This document shows positions 1 through 8,721 of a stretch of DNA of 60,228 nt, one piece after another; positions within the stretch are counted from its first letter, which is position 1, and every line of letters begins with the position of its first letter. Source of the DNA: Castellaniella sp041675725 (GTDB lineage: Bacteria; Pseudomonadota; Gammaproteobacteria; Burkholderiales; Burkholderiaceae_B); assembly GCF_041675725.1 (NCBI RefSeq), contig NZ_JBAYTI010000009.1:1-60228 (forward strand), written 5' to 3'. The notes beneath the pieces were generated by a model, which was not told where the DNA came from, ran no database searches, and saw only the letters and a list, made by a program, of their open reading frames with translations. Both the position numbers and the translations under genes were made by a program.

Positions 1-24
1 CACGAAGGCGTAGATGATGAGTTG

Positions 25-966
25 CTAATAGGGAATGTTCAGGAACGAGGCCATGATGAAGGCCGCCGCCCCCATGACGGGGGGCATGAGCTGGCCATTG
101 ACCGACGCGGCGCATTCGGTGGCGCCCGCTTTCACCGCCGGATAGCCGACCCGTTTCATGAGCGGGATGGTGAATGTCCCGGTGGTGACCACATTGGCCG
201 TGGAGGAACCCGAGATCACCCCGGTCAGCAGACTGGCGACCACCGCCGCCTTGGCGGGCCCGCCGCGATACGTGCCCAGTGCGCTGTAGGCGAGGTCGAC
301 GAAATATTGGCCTGCACCGGCCTTGTCGAGCAGAGCCCCGAAGAGCACGAACAGGAAGACGAAGGTGGCCGATACCTGAATGGGGGTGCCCCAGATGCCT
401 TCGGCCGTGATGTACAGCTGCTGGATGATTTCGTTCCAGCTGTAGCCATTGTGCAGGTACAGCACGTCCGGTGGCGTCATCGGGATGATGCCTGCCGGGC
501 CCATGGCGCCATAGAGGATGATGAGCCCGGCGATGGTTGGCAGCGCGTAGCCCACGATACGGGCGGCCGCGATGCACAGGATGATGAGCAGCGCCGTGCC
601 CATCCAGACGTCGCGCTCGATGGGCACCCCGCCCTGGACGGCGATCAGGTTGTAGTAATCGACAAAAATGTACAGCGATGTAACGATGCCCCCAATGGCC
701 AGCAGCCAGTCCGTCCAGGGGATGCGGTTCAGCGGCCCGGACTTGCCGGGATAGGCCAGGAAGGCCAGCGCGAAACCGAAGGCCAGGTGGATGGAACCCA
801 CTTTCTGGGGGTCCAGCGATCCGGTGTCGCTGGCATATACCTGGAACAGGGACCAGGCCACTGCGATGAGCACGATGAGCCAGCGCTGCCAGGCTTTGTC
901 GGGTTCGCGCCCACCGGATTCGGCCTTGAGAATTTTTTCGGCATCGGTGACTCCAGGCTCGGCCAT
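25..966 (-). CDS. TRAP transporter fused permease, N-terminal part ending at an in-frame amber codon
   Basis: Membrane permease of the fused DctQM type used by TRAP uptake systems, which import organic acids with a Na+ or H+ gradient and a periplasmic binding protein. The visible 313 residues hold several hydrophobic segments, then the conserved DctM core (GVISGSSTANVVTTGTF about residue 250, MPPVMGAAAF near the end). The start at 966 is preferred over 984 because an AGGAGG motif lies just upstream of it, inside the longer reading frame. Fused permeases are usually more than twice this length. The frame meets TAG at 25-27, right after NIPY, and past it reads QLIIYAFV to the window edge, which looks like continued permease. 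So this is either a pseudogene, a recent CAG-to-TAG change, or a sequence error. No partner binding protein is visible on this side. Confidence 0.8.
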   Translation of the reverse strand: MAEPGVTDAEKILKAESGGREPDKAWQRWLIVLIAVAWSLFQVYASDTGSLDPQKVGSIHLAFGFALAFLAYPGKSGPLNRIPWTDWLLAIGGIVTSLYIFVDYYNLIAVQGGVPIERDVWMGTALLIILCIAAARIVGYALPTIAGLIILYGAMGPAGIIPMTPPDVLYLHNGYSWNEIIQQLYITAEGIWGTPIQVSATFVFLFVLFGALLDKAGAGQYFVDLAYSALGTYRGGPAKAAVVASLLTGVISGSSTANVVTTGTFTIPLMKRVGYPAVKAGATECAASVNGQLMPPVMGAAAFIMASFLNIPY

Positions 967-1085
967 GATCGGGTCCTCCTCCATTTTCCTTGCATTATGG
1001 CATGGGTCCTGTGCGCTTCACGGGGCCGAAATGTCCTTTGCGGCGGGCGGGAGATGGCGGGCCGGCCGCTCAGGAAGGAATAGAA

Positions 1086-1100
1086 TGAGTATTGTTCTCA
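1086..1100. promoter_or_regulatory. Fur-box-like operator upstream of ohr
   Basis: TGAGTATTGTTCTCA is an inverted repeat differing at one position per half from TGAGAAT-N-ATTCTCA, a common form of the 7-1-7 Fur box. It abuts a -10-like TAGAAT (1081-1086) and lies 26 nt before the ohr start, so a bound repressor would block transcription. Assigned by eye; an OhrR or other operator is possible, although it does not resemble the TACAATT-AATTGTA OhrR consensus. Confidence 0.4.
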
Positions 1101-1125
1101 TGAACTTGTTTGCAGGAGTCTGATG

Positions 1126-1551
1126 ATGTCACCCGACAAAGTACTGTATACCGCCCATGCGACCGCCACCGGCGGGCGCGAGGGCAGCGCAAAGACCGAT
1201 GACGGGCGCCTGTCGGTCACCTTGTCCACGCCGACCGAGATCGGCGGGAGCGGTGGTCCGGGCACCAACCCCGAACAGCTGTTTGCCTGCGGCTATTCGG
1301 CGTGTTTTCTGGGGGCGCTCAAGTTGGTGGCCGGCCAGGAAAAGGTCAGCCTGCCCGATAGTGCGACCGTCAGCGCGGCCGTGGGGATCGGCCCGAATGC
1401 GACTGGCTTTGGCCTGGCGGTCGAGCTGACGATTGCCGCAGCGGGCGTAGACAAGGCTGTATTGGAAAGCCTGGTGCAAAAAGCCAATGTCGTGTGCCCA
1501 TACTCGAATGCGACCCAGAACAACATCCGGGTCACCCTCGTCGTGCAATAG
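1126..1551 (+). CDS. ohr: Organic hydroperoxide resistance protein (Ohr/OsmC family)
   Basis: Small cytosolic thiol peroxidase that reduces organic and fatty-acid hydroperoxides, with lipoylated proteins as reductant in characterised Ohr. The 141-residue protein has the Ohr catalytic set at canonical numbering when started at the second of two adjacent ATGs: Arg18, Glu50, Cys60 (GYSACF) and Cys124 (VCPYSNA). That numbering, plus AGGAG at 1114-1118 with 7 nt spacing, favours 1126 over 1123. No ohrR (MarR-type) gene is adjacent. The promoter instead carries a Fur-box-like repeat, which would link peroxide defence to iron status if real. A GC palindrome (1551-1562) sits right at the stop codon. 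Confidence 0.93.
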   Translation: MSPDKVLYTAHATATGGREGSAKTDDGRLSVTLSTPTEIGGSGGPGTNPEQLFACGYSACFLGALKLVAGQEKVSLPDSATVSAAVGIGPNATGFGLAVELTIAAAGVDKAVLESLVQKANVVCPYSNATQNNIRVTLVVQ

Positions 1552-1582
1552 CGGGCGCCCGCGCCGGTTTCCTGCCGGGTGT

Positions 1583-1623
1583 CTGATGCAGGTCAAATAA
1601 CGGCGCTCGCAGTGTGGTTATCA
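1583..1623 (+). promoter_or_regulatory. FNR-like site and -10 upstream of the nitrate/nitrite-type transporter
   Basis: CTGAT-GCAG-GTCAA (1583-1596) matches 8 of 10 defined bases of the FNR/Anr consensus TTGAT-N4-ATCAA. A -10-like TTATCA lies at 1618-1623. The site centre (1589.5) would fall about 41 nt upstream of a start expected near 1630, the class II activator position. This suits a nitrate transporter, but a match of this quality can occur by chance. Confidence 0.35.
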
Positions 1624-1657
1624 TGGATCGGGACGTCTCCTTATCCATGAGGCCACC

Positions 1658-2929
1658 ATGCCATCCAACCTTGCCGCATCGCTCGCGCCTGCCTCGCGTC
1701 AGGCACTGTCCGTCCTTTTTTCCAGTACCTTCGCCTTCACGGTCTGCTTCGCCATCTGGACGATGTTCTCGGTGCTCGGGGTTCCCCTGAAAACGGATCT
1801 CGATCTGAACGAGACGCAGTTCGGGCTGCTGATCGCCACCCCCGTCCTGACGGGTTCGCTGGTGCGCGTGCCGCTGGGCATACTCACAGATCGCTATGGC
1901 GGTCGCATCGTGTTCTTTCTGGTGCTGCTGGTGTGCGTGCCGCCGCTGTATCTGATGGCCTATGCAGACAGCTACCTGCAGTTCCTGGTGCTGGCGCTGT
2001 TCGTCGGCCTGGCTGGCGGCACGTTCTCCGTGGGCACACCCTACGTGGCACGCTGGTTTGCACCCGGGCAGCGCGGCTTTGCCATGGGCGTGTTCGGGGC
2101 AGGCAATTCGGGCTCCGCCCTGAACCTGTTCGTGGCCCCCTTGATCATTGCCGCGTTTGGCTGGACCATGCTGCCCAAAGTCTATGCCGGCCTGATGCTG
2201 GGCACGGCCCTGTTGTTCTGGCTGTTCAGCCATTCGGATCCCGCCCATCGCTCGCCGGGCGGGGTCACCATGCTGGAGCAGCTCAAGGTGCTCAAGGATC
2301 CCCGCGTATGGCGCTATTGCCAGTATTATTCGGTGGTCTTCGGCGGTTATGTCGCCTTGGCGCTGTGGATCACCAAATATTATGTGTCTGAATATGGCTT
2401 CGACCTCACGCTGGCGGCCTTCCTGGCCATGGTGTTCTCGCTGCCTGGCGGGGTCCTGAGGGCCCTGGGCGGCTGGTTCTCAGACCGCTATGGGGCGTAT
2501 CCCGTGACCTGGTGGGTCATGTGGGTGTGCTGGGTCTGCTTTTTCATCCTGTCCTACCCGCAGACCCGGATGACGGTAGAGACGCTTCATGGCCCCCTGT
2601 CCCTCAATATTGGGCTCAATGCGGGCCTGTTCACCGTGCTGTTGTTCATCGTCGGCGTGGCCATGGCGATCGGCAAGGCGTCGGTGTTCAAATTCATCAG
2701 CGACGACTACGTCGACAACATCGGGGCCGTCTCGGGGGTCGTGGGCCTGGCTGGCGGGCTGGGGGGCTTCATCCTGCCGATCCTGTTCGGCATTCTGCTG
2801 GACCTGACCGGGGTGTATTCCAGCGCCTTCATGTTGCTTTATGGCACGGTTTGCGTGTCGCTGGTGTTCATGCATTACTCGTATCGCCGCAGCCCGAGGG
2901 CGGGCACCGAACTGGTGGGCGAAATCTGA
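1658..2929 (+). CDS. MFS transporter of the nitrate/nitrite porter (NNP/NarK) type
   Basis: Inner-membrane transporter of 423 residues with about 12 hydrophobic segments. It resembles NarK-type porters: an arginine in the second helix (SLVRVPLGILTDRYGGR, about residue 70), the glycine-rich AGGTFSVGTP followed by the GAGNSGSA motif (about 125-150), and a second glycine-rich block GVVGLAGGLGGF (about 365). The likely role is nitrate/nitrite exchange or uptake. No nitrate reductase is in the window, so it is encoded apart from its enzyme or carries another anion. The upstream region has an FNR-like site. A plain MFS anion transporter is the alternative. Confidence 0.75.
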   Translation: MPSNLAASLAPASRQALSVLFSSTFAFTVCFAIWTMFSVLGVPLKTDLDLNETQFGLLIATPVLTGSLVRVPLGILTDRYGGRIVFFLVLLVCVPPLYLMAYADSYLQFLVLALFVGLAGGTFSVGTPYVARWFAPGQRGFAMGVFGAGNSGSALNLFVAPLIIAAFGWTMLPKVYAGLMLGTALLFWLFSHSDPAHRSPGGVTMLEQLKVLKDPRVWRYCQYYSVVFGGYVALALWITKYYVSEYGFDLTLAAFLAMVFSLPGGVLRALGGWFSDRYGAYPVTWWVMWVCWVCFFILSYPQTRMTVETLHGPLSLNIGLNAGLFTVLLFIVGVAMAIGKASVFKFISDDYVDNIGAVSGVVGLAGGLGGFILPILFGILLDLTGVYSSAFMLLYGTVCVSLVFMHYSYRRSPRAGTELVGEI

Positions 2930-3010
2930 AGAGACCACGCCAGCAGGGGGTGTCCGGGCGCCAAAAGCGTATGATGCAGGTTTTACCGCCCGCAGGCGGC
3001 TGGAGTGTGG

Positions 3011-3901
3011 ATGCCCCTCAGAGATATCTTGGCGGCCCTGATCCTGATCGTGGTCTGGGGCGCCAACTTCGTCGTCATGAAACTGGGGTTGGAAGAATTC
3101 CCTCCGCTATTGCTGGGGGGGTTGCGCTTTCTGTTCGTGGCATTCCCGGCGGTGTTGTTCGTGCCGCGCCCGGTGCTCGCATGGCGTCACGTGCTGCTGT
3201 ATGGCGCCACCATCTGCGTGGGCCAGTTCATGCTGCTGTTTCTGGGCCTTTGGCTGGGCATGCCGGCCGGGCTGGCGTCGATCGTCATGCAGATGCAGGC
3301 CTTCATGACGGTGGGCATTGCGGCGGTCGTGCTGCGCGAAGCCCTGTTGCCCCAGCATGTGCTGGGCATGCTGCTGGCCATCGCGGGCCTCGTCTTTTTG
3401 TATCCTTGGGGCGAAGGGGCGGCACCCGTGCCTCTGGTCGGATTTCTGCTGACGCTCATGGGCGCATTCAGCTGGGCCGTGGGCAATGTGGCGCTCAAGT
3501 GCGCGGGCCCGGTGAGCATGCTGTCGCTGGTGGTGTGGGGGGCCTTGGTCGCGCCGGTGCCCTTCGGCCTGCTGTCGCTGTTGTTCGAGGGCCGGGAACA
3601 GATCATGGTCAGTCTCACGCACGTGAGCCTGCAAGGGGTGCTGGTGGTCGCCTACCTGTCGGTCCTGGCCACCCTGGTGGGTTATGTGCTGTGGGGGCAG
3701 CTGCTGGCGCGCCATCCGGTGGCCCGTGTGGCACCGCTCAGTTTGCTGATCCCCATCGTCGGGCTGCTGTGTGCCAACTGGTTCCTGGGTGAACGCCTGG
3801 TGCTGTTGCAGTGGCTGGGCGGGCTCGTGGTCCTGTTGGGGCTGGCCGTCAACTTGTTTGGCTGGCGCTGGCTGAAGCTGGGATTTTTTACAAAACACTG
3901 A
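3011..3901 (+). CDS. EamA/DMT family exporter
   Basis: Drug/metabolite transporter superfamily protein of 296 residues, with ten predicted hydrophobic helices arranged as two EamA repeats (about 5-135 and 145-285). The start is a typical EamA N-terminus (MPLRDILAALILIVVWG); a GTG six bases upstream would add only two residues, and the TGGAG at 3001-3005 fits the ATG better. Substrate unknown; relatives export amino acids or other small metabolites. It lies 12 nt before the argD-type gene, so the two are probably co-transcribed, which would fit an amino-acid-related substrate (inference). Confidence 0.85.
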   Translation: MPLRDILAALILIVVWGANFVVMKLGLEEFPPLLLGGLRFLFVAFPAVLFVPRPVLAWRHVLLYGATICVGQFMLLFLGLWLGMPAGLASIVMQMQAFMTVGIAAVVLREALLPQHVLGMLLAIAGLVFLYPWGEGAAPVPLVGFLLTLMGAFSWAVGNVALKCAGPVSMLSLVVWGALVAPVPFGLLSLLFEGREQIMVSLTHVSLQGVLVVAYLSVLATLVGYVLWGQLLARHPVARVAPLSLLIPIVGLLCANWFLGERLVLLQWLGGLVVLLGLAVNLFGWRWLKLGFFTKH

Positions 3902-3913
3902 TATGAGGTTGCC

Positions 3914-5107
3914 ATGCCGATCAATCGTACAGGGCTCGACGCCCTGATGGAAATCACTGCCCGCCCGGAGCAGATATTCGTGCGGGGGCACGGGTCCTGG
4001 CTCGAAGACCACACCGGCAAGCGCTACCTGGACTTCGTTCAGGGCTGGGCCGTGAACAGCCTGGGGCACGGCGCGCCGGAAATCATCGCGGCGCTCGAGC
4101 GGCAGGCGCACTTGCTCATCCATCCGTCGGCGGCATTCTACAATCAGCCTTCCATCGATCTGGCACTGCGCCTGGTACAGGCATCGTGCTTCGATCGGAT
4201 ATTCTTTGCCAACAGTGGCGCCGAAGCCAACGAAGGCGCCATCAAACTGGCGCGCAAATGGGGGCAGAAGCATCGCGATGGCGCGTACAAGATCATCACC
4301 TTCGAGCACGCCTTTCATGGACGCACGCTGGCCACCATGTCGGCGTCCGGGAAGGAAGGCTGGGATCGCAAGTTTCCGCCTCAAGTCGAAGGCTTTCCCA
4401 AGGCCAGGCTCAACGATCTGGATTCCGTGCGCGCGCTGATCGATGCGCAGACCGTGGCCGTGATGCTCGAACCGGTGCAGGGCGAAGGCGGGGTCATACC
4501 GGCCACGGCTGCGTTCATGCAAGGCCTGCGCGTGCTCACGCGTGAGCACGGCCTGCTGCTCATCGTCGATGAAGTGCAGACGGGCATGGGCCGCACCGGC
4601 CGGCTGTTTGCCTACCAGCATGCCGACATCGAGCCCGACATCATGACCCTGGGCAAGGGGATCGGCGGCGGCGTACCGCTGGCGGCCCTGTGCGCGCGCG
4701 AATCGGTCAGCTGTTTCGAACACGGCGACCAGGGCGGCACCTATAACGGCAACCCCCTGATGACGGCGGTCGGTGTGGCCGTATTCGATGCCTTGACGGC
4801 GCCAGGATTCCTGGACGACGTCAACGCGCGCGCCCAGCAATTGTCCACCGGGCTGCTGTCGTTGTGCGAAAAGTGGGGCCTGCCGGGCGAACGGGGCCAG
4901 GGCCTGTTGCGCGTACTCGAGCTGGATGGCGACCACGGCCCCGCGCTGGTCGAGGCGGCTCGCGAACGCAGCCCCGAGGGCCTGCTGTTGAACAGCCCGC
5001 GCAGCGGGCTGTTGCGGTTCATGCCGGCCCTGAATGTCACGGCCGAAGAAGTGGACACCCTGCTGATCTGGCTGGACCGGCTGATTGGGCAGGTGTGCAC
5101 GCGGTAG
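3914..5107 (+). CDS. argD: Acetylornithine/class III aminotransferase
   Basis: PLP-dependent aminotransferase of 397 residues. Residues typical of the ArgD group are visible: NSGAEANEGAIKLAR (phosphate binding, about 98-112), EPVQGEGG (about 182), the DEVQTGMGRTG block (about 215) and the PLP lysine in TLGKGIGGGVPLAA (about 244). ArgD moves an amino group between N-acetylornithine and 2-oxoglutarate in arginine synthesis, and relatives act on succinylornithine, ornithine or GABA. There are no other arg genes nearby, and it is paired with an EamA exporter, so a catabolic or broad-specificity role is possible. The end faces glcB across a 42 nt GC-rich gap. Confidence 0.82.
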   Translation: MPINRTGLDALMEITARPEQIFVRGHGSWLEDHTGKRYLDFVQGWAVNSLGHGAPEIIAALERQAHLLIHPSAAFYNQPSIDLALRLVQASCFDRIFFANSGAEANEGAIKLARKWGQKHRDGAYKIITFEHAFHGRTLATMSASGKEGWDRKFPPQVEGFPKARLNDLDSVRALIDAQTVAVMLEPVQGEGGVIPATAAFMQGLRVLTREHGLLLIVDEVQTGMGRTGRLFAYQHADIEPDIMTLGKGIGGGVPLAALCARESVSCFEHGDQGGTYNGNPLMTAVGVAVFDALTAPGFLDDVNARAQQLSTGLLSLCEKWGLPGERGQGLLRVLELDGDHGPALVEAARERSPEGLLLNSPRSGLLRFMPALNVTAEEVDTLLIWLDRLIGQVCTR

Positions 5108-5149
5108 TGTCGTCGTGCCGGCGGGCCTGCCCCGGGTGGCGGGCCGCGG

Positions 5150-7333
5150 TCAGCGATGGGCGGCCAGCTCGGCCTGTTCGGCCTTCTTGACCTGGCGCCA
5201 GTGGTGCAGCAGCGGCTCTGTGTAGCCGTTGGGCTGCGCCAGCCCCTTGAAGATCAGGTCGCTGGCTGCGCGGAATGCGCATGACGTATCGAAGTGGCCG
5301 TCCATGGGTTCATAGAGCGGATCGCCCGCGTTCTGATGATCGACGACCGTCGCCATGCGACGCAGGGTGGCTTCGACCTGTTCGCGCGAAACCACGCCAT
5401 GCAGCAGCCAGTTGGCGATGTGCTGGCTCGAGATGCGCAGGGTGGCCCGGTCTTCCATGAGGCCCACGTCGTGGATGTCGGGCACTTTGGAGCACCCTAC
5501 CCCCTGATCCACCCAGCGCACCACGTAGCCCAGAATGCCCTGACAGTTGTTGTCGAGTTCCTGCTGGCGCTCGGCGGCGGACCAGTCCGGGCGCGTGGCG
5601 ACCGGTATGGTGAGGATGCGATCCGTGTAGTCTTCGTGCCGGCCCTCGAGTGCTTTTTGCACTTTGACCACGTCTACCTGGTGGTAGTGCAGCGCGTGCA
5701 GGGTCGCGGCAGTGGGTGACGGAACCCAGGCCGTGTTGCCGCCCGCCTTGACGTGGTCGATCTTCTGCTCGAGCATGGCGTGCATGAGATCGGGCATGGC
5801 CCACATGCCCTTGCCGATCTGGGCGTGGCCCCGCAGGCCGCATTCCAGGCCGGTCTGCACATTGTTCAGCTCGTAGGCGCGGATCCATTCCTGGGTTTTC
5901 ATGTCGCCCTTGCGCACCATGGGGCCGGCGCGCATGGCGGTGTGCATTTCATCGCCGGTGCGGTCCAGGAAGCCGGTGTTGATGAACACTACGCGGTTGG
6001 CGGCCGCGCCGATGCAGGCCTTGAGATTGACGCTGGTGCGGCGTTCCTCGTCCATGATGCCCATCTTGATGGTGTGGTCGGGCAGGCCCAGCAGCTGTTC
6101 TACCCGGCCAAACAGCGTATCTGCGAATGCGACTTCGTCGGGGCCGTGCATTTTGGGCTTGACGATGTAGATGGAACCCGTGCGCGTGTTCTGGCGTGCC
6201 TCGAGGTCGTGCAGGGCGATCAGCACCGTGAAGGCGGCATCCAGGATGCCTTCGAAGACCTCGTCGCCGTTGGCGTCGAGGATGGCGGGGCTGGTCATCA
6301 GGTGGCCGACGTTGCGCACGAACATGAGCGAGCGGCCGTGCAGGCGGGCCGCGCTGCCGTCGCGGGCCGTATAGGGCCGATCGGCGTTCAGCGTGCGTGT
6401 GACGGTCTTGCCGTTCTTCTCGAGCTCGGCGCTGAGCGTGCCCTGCATCAGGCCCAGCCAGTTTCGATAGGCCTGCACCTTGTCTTCGGCGTCTACCGCG
6501 GTGATGGAGTCTTCGCAGTCCATGATGGTGGTCACTGCCGCTTCGAGGACCACATCCTTGATATGGGCGGCGTCCGTGCGGCCAATGGGGTGCGTGGCAT
6601 CGAACTGGATTTCCACGTGCAAGCCGTGGTGGCGCAACAGGATGGCCTGGGGGGCGTCTGCGGGGCCCCGGTGGCCGATCAGGGCAGTGTCGTCCGCCAG
6701 CCCGGTCTGGCCGCCGCCGTCTTGCGTGACAATGAGCTGCCCGTCGGCCATCCGGTAGCCGGTTGCCCGGGCATGGGTGCCCTGCTGCAAGGGGAAATGG
6801 CTGTCGAGGAAGTTGCGTGCGAAGGCGATTACCCGGGCGCCGCGTACCGGGTTGTAGGTATCGCCGCGCTCGGCGCCGCCCGTGTCGGGGATGGCGTCTG
6901 TGCCGTACAGGGCATCGTACAGGCTGCCCCAGCGGGCGTTGGCGGCATTGAGCGCGTAACGCGCATTGGTGACCGGCACCACGAGCTGGGGGCCTGCCTG
7001 TTGGGTGATTTCGGTGTCCACCCCCGCCGAGTGTACGGTCACGTGTTCGGGGACAGGCCGCAGATAGCCGATTTCCGTCAGGAATTGGCGATAGGCGGCT
7101 GGATCGGCCACGGCACCGGGATGTTCGGTGTGCCAGGCATCCAGTGCGCTCTGCAGGCGGTCGCGTTCGGCCAGCAGGGCGCGGTTGGCTGGGGTCAGAT
7201 CGCGTATCAGGGCTGCGAGGCCGGCCCAGAAAGCATCCGCCTGGATGCCGGTGCCTGGCAGGGCCTCTTGTTCGATGAATCGATGAAGTACGGTCGCCAC
7301 TTGCAGCCCGTGGCAGGATATGCGATCAGTCAT
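5150..7333 (-). CDS. glcB: Malate synthase G
   Basis: Condenses glyoxylate and acetyl-CoA to malate in the cytosol. At 727 residues it has the normal length of monomeric malate synthase G. Family marks include TTIMDCEDSITAVDAEDK (about 265-280), TGSIYIVKPKMHGPDEVAFA (about 420-440) and GIMDEERRTSVNLKACI with its acidic and basic active-site residues. A longer frame runs upstream to 7423, but MTDRISCHGLQ at 7333 matches the family N-terminus and follows AAGGA. A good promoter lies 53-80 nt upstream. Next to glycerate kinase, hyi, allA and uraD, it is placed to absorb glyoxylate released by purine or glycolate breakdown. Confidence 0.96.
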   Translation of the reverse strand: MTDRISCHGLQVATVLHRFIEQEALPGTGIQADAFWAGLAALIRDLTPANRALLAERDRLQSALDAWHTEHPGAVADPAAYRQFLTEIGYLRPVPEHVTVHSAGVDTEITQQAGPQLVVPVTNARYALNAANARWGSLYDALYGTDAIPDTGGAERGDTYNPVRGARVIAFARNFLDSHFPLQQGTHARATGYRMADGQLIVTQDGGGQTGLADDTALIGHRGPADAPQAILLRHHGLHVEIQFDATHPIGRTDAAHIKDVVLEAAVTTIMDCEDSITAVDAEDKVQAYRNWLGLMQGTLSAELEKNGKTVTRTLNADRPYTARDGSAARLHGRSLMFVRNVGHLMTSPAILDANGDEVFEGILDAAFTVLIALHDLEARQNTRTGSIYIVKPKMHGPDEVAFADTLFGRVEQLLGLPDHTIKMGIMDEERRTSVNLKACIGAAANRVVFINTGFLDRTGDEMHTAMRAGPMVRKGDMKTQEWIRAYELNNVQTGLECGLRGHAQIGKGMWAMPDLMHAMLEQKIDHVKAGGNTAWVPSPTAATLHALHYHQVDVVKVQKALEGRHEDYTDRILTIPVATRPDWSAAERQQELDNNCQGILGYVVRWVDQGVGCSKVPDIHDVGLMEDRATLRISSQHIANWLLHGVVSREQVEATLRRMATVVDHQNAGDPLYEPMDGHFDTSCAFRAASDLIFKGLAQPNGYTEPLLHHWRQVKKAEQAELAAHR

Positions 7334-7385
7334 GGGGGTCCTTGCTCGAATGTTCCGGGAAGACCGGAAAATGGTCTTGCGTTTG

Positions 7386-7413
7386 ATTATAGGGAGTCCA
7401 ACAGAAGGGTAAA
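7386..7413 (-). promoter_or_regulatory. Predicted sigma-70 promoter of glcB
   Basis: On the minus strand, TTTACC and a perfect TATAAT are separated by 16 nt, about 53 nt upstream of the glcB start. This lies in the 120 nt gap behind the glycerate kinase gene, so glcB probably has its own promoter rather than depending on read-through from hyi. Confidence 0.55.
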
Positions 7414-7453
7414 GCCTTTGCAACGCAGTGGCCAGTGCCTGTCGCGCCGGATT

Positions 7454-8716
7454 TTACAAGATCAGGATGGCACGGAAGTCATTTACGTTGGTCAGCGTCG
7501 GGCCGGTAACCAGCGCGTCGTCCAAGCGCTCGAAAAAGGTGTGCGCGTCGTTGTCGTCCAGAAACGCGCGGGGCGACCCGCCGGCCTGCCACGCGCGCGC
7601 CAGGGAGTCGGGGGCGAGCAGCGCCCCGGCGATGGCTTCCTGGCCATCGACCCCGTCGGTATCGCCCATCAGGGCATAAATGCCCGGGCAGCCGTCGAGT
7701 GCCAGGGCCATCGACAGCAGACATTCGACGTTGCGCCCACCCCGGCCGCGGCCGCGCACCGTCACGGTGGTTTCCCCTCCTGAGAGCAGTACGCAGGGCG
7801 GCGCCTCGGGTTGCGCATGGTGGCGGACCTGCAGGGCGATGCCGGCCAGCACCTTGCCCACCTCGCGGGCTTCGCCTTCGATGCGATCCCCGAGCAGCAC
7901 GGGGGTGATGCCCGCCGAGCGGGCTACGCGGGCGGCAGCCTGGAGGGCCTGCTGGGGGGTGGCGATCAGATGGGTTTGGACATTGGCCAGGCGCGGGTCG
8001 CCGGGCTTGATCGTCTCCCCCGCGCCGGACTCGAGCCGCCCGATGGCGGCGGACGGCAAATGAATGCCGTAGCGCCGCACGATTTCGAGGGCGTCGGCGC
8101 AGGTGCTGGGGTCGGCCACGGTCGGGCCCGAGGCGATGTCCTCGGGCCGGTCTCCGGGGACATCTGAAATGAGCAGGTTGACGACCCGGGCGGGTGCGCA
8201 GGCGGCCGCCAGCCGCCCCCCCTTGATGGCCGACAGGTGGCGGCGCACGCAGTTCATCTCGCGAATGTTGGCGCCGGAGCGCAGCAGGGCCGTGCTGACG
8301 GCCTGCTTGTCGGCCAGCGTGATGCCGGGCGCCGGCAGCGGCAGCAGGGCGGAACCGCCGCCGGAGATGAGGCTGATCACCAGGTCATCCGGGCCCAGGC
8401 CCCGCACCTGGTCGAACAGCTGCCGCGCCGCCTGCTCGCCGGCTGCATCGGGGACGGGGTGGGCCGCCTCGAGGATGCGGATCTGGCGGCAGGGTACGGC
8501 ATGGCCATAGCGGGTGACCACGGTGCCTTTCAGTGGGCCGGGCCAGGCGGCTTCGAGTGCCTGGGCCATGGCGGCCGATGCTTTGCCGGCGCCAATGACC
8601 ACTGTGCGGCCCCGTGGGGGGGCGGGCAGGTGTGCGGCCAGCCCGTGCGCGGGCTGCGCCGACTGCACGGCGGCTGCAAACAGCTGGCGAAGCAGGCTGC
8701 GGGGATCTGGGCGCAT
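7454..8716 (-). CDS. Glycerate 2-kinase (MOFRL family; often named hydroxypyruvate reductase TtuD)
   Basis: Phosphorylates D-glycerate to 2-phosphoglycerate, feeding lower glycolysis. The 420-residue protein has the two-part family layout: an N-terminal DUF4147-type domain (VIGAGKASAAMAQALE about 40, SLISGGGSALLPLPAPG about 115) and a C-terminal MOFRL domain (VLLSGGETTVTVRGRGRGGRN about 320, GDTDGVDG about 362). Relatives are widely labelled TtuD 'hydroxypyruvate reductase', but the fold is that of glycerate kinase. The start at 8716 lies 5 nt after the hyi stop, so the two are coupled. This fits Hyi and a tartronate semialdehyde reductase supplying glycerate, though no such reductase is in view. 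Confidence 0.88.
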   Translation of the reverse strand: MRPDPRSLLRQLFAAAVQSAQPAHGLAAHLPAPPRGRTVVIGAGKASAAMAQALEAAWPGPLKGTVVTRYGHAVPCRQIRILEAAHPVPDAAGEQAARQLFDQVRGLGPDDLVISLISGGGSALLPLPAPGITLADKQAVSTALLRSGANIREMNCVRRHLSAIKGGRLAAACAPARVVNLLISDVPGDRPEDIASGPTVADPSTCADALEIVRRYGIHLPSAAIGRLESGAGETIKPGDPRLANVQTHLIATPQQALQAAARVARSAGITPVLLGDRIEGEAREVGKVLAGIALQVRHHAQPEAPPCVLLSGGETTVTVRGRGRGGRNVECLLSMALALDGCPGIYALMGDTDGVDGQEAIAGALLAPDSLARAWQAGGSPRAFLDDNDAHTFFERLDDALVTGPTLTNVNDFRAILIL

Positions 8717-8721
8717 GGTCT

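Noticed and set aside
7386..7391. Possible second small gene in the glcB upstream gap
   Set aside because: The longer glcB frame runs through a perfect -10 and lacks family similarity before the ATG at 7333, so the gap is regulatory.
5753..7783. Long plus-strand frame opposite glcB and part of the glycerate kinase gene
   Set aside because: Spans two unrelated real genes and an intergenic promoter; no family signature.
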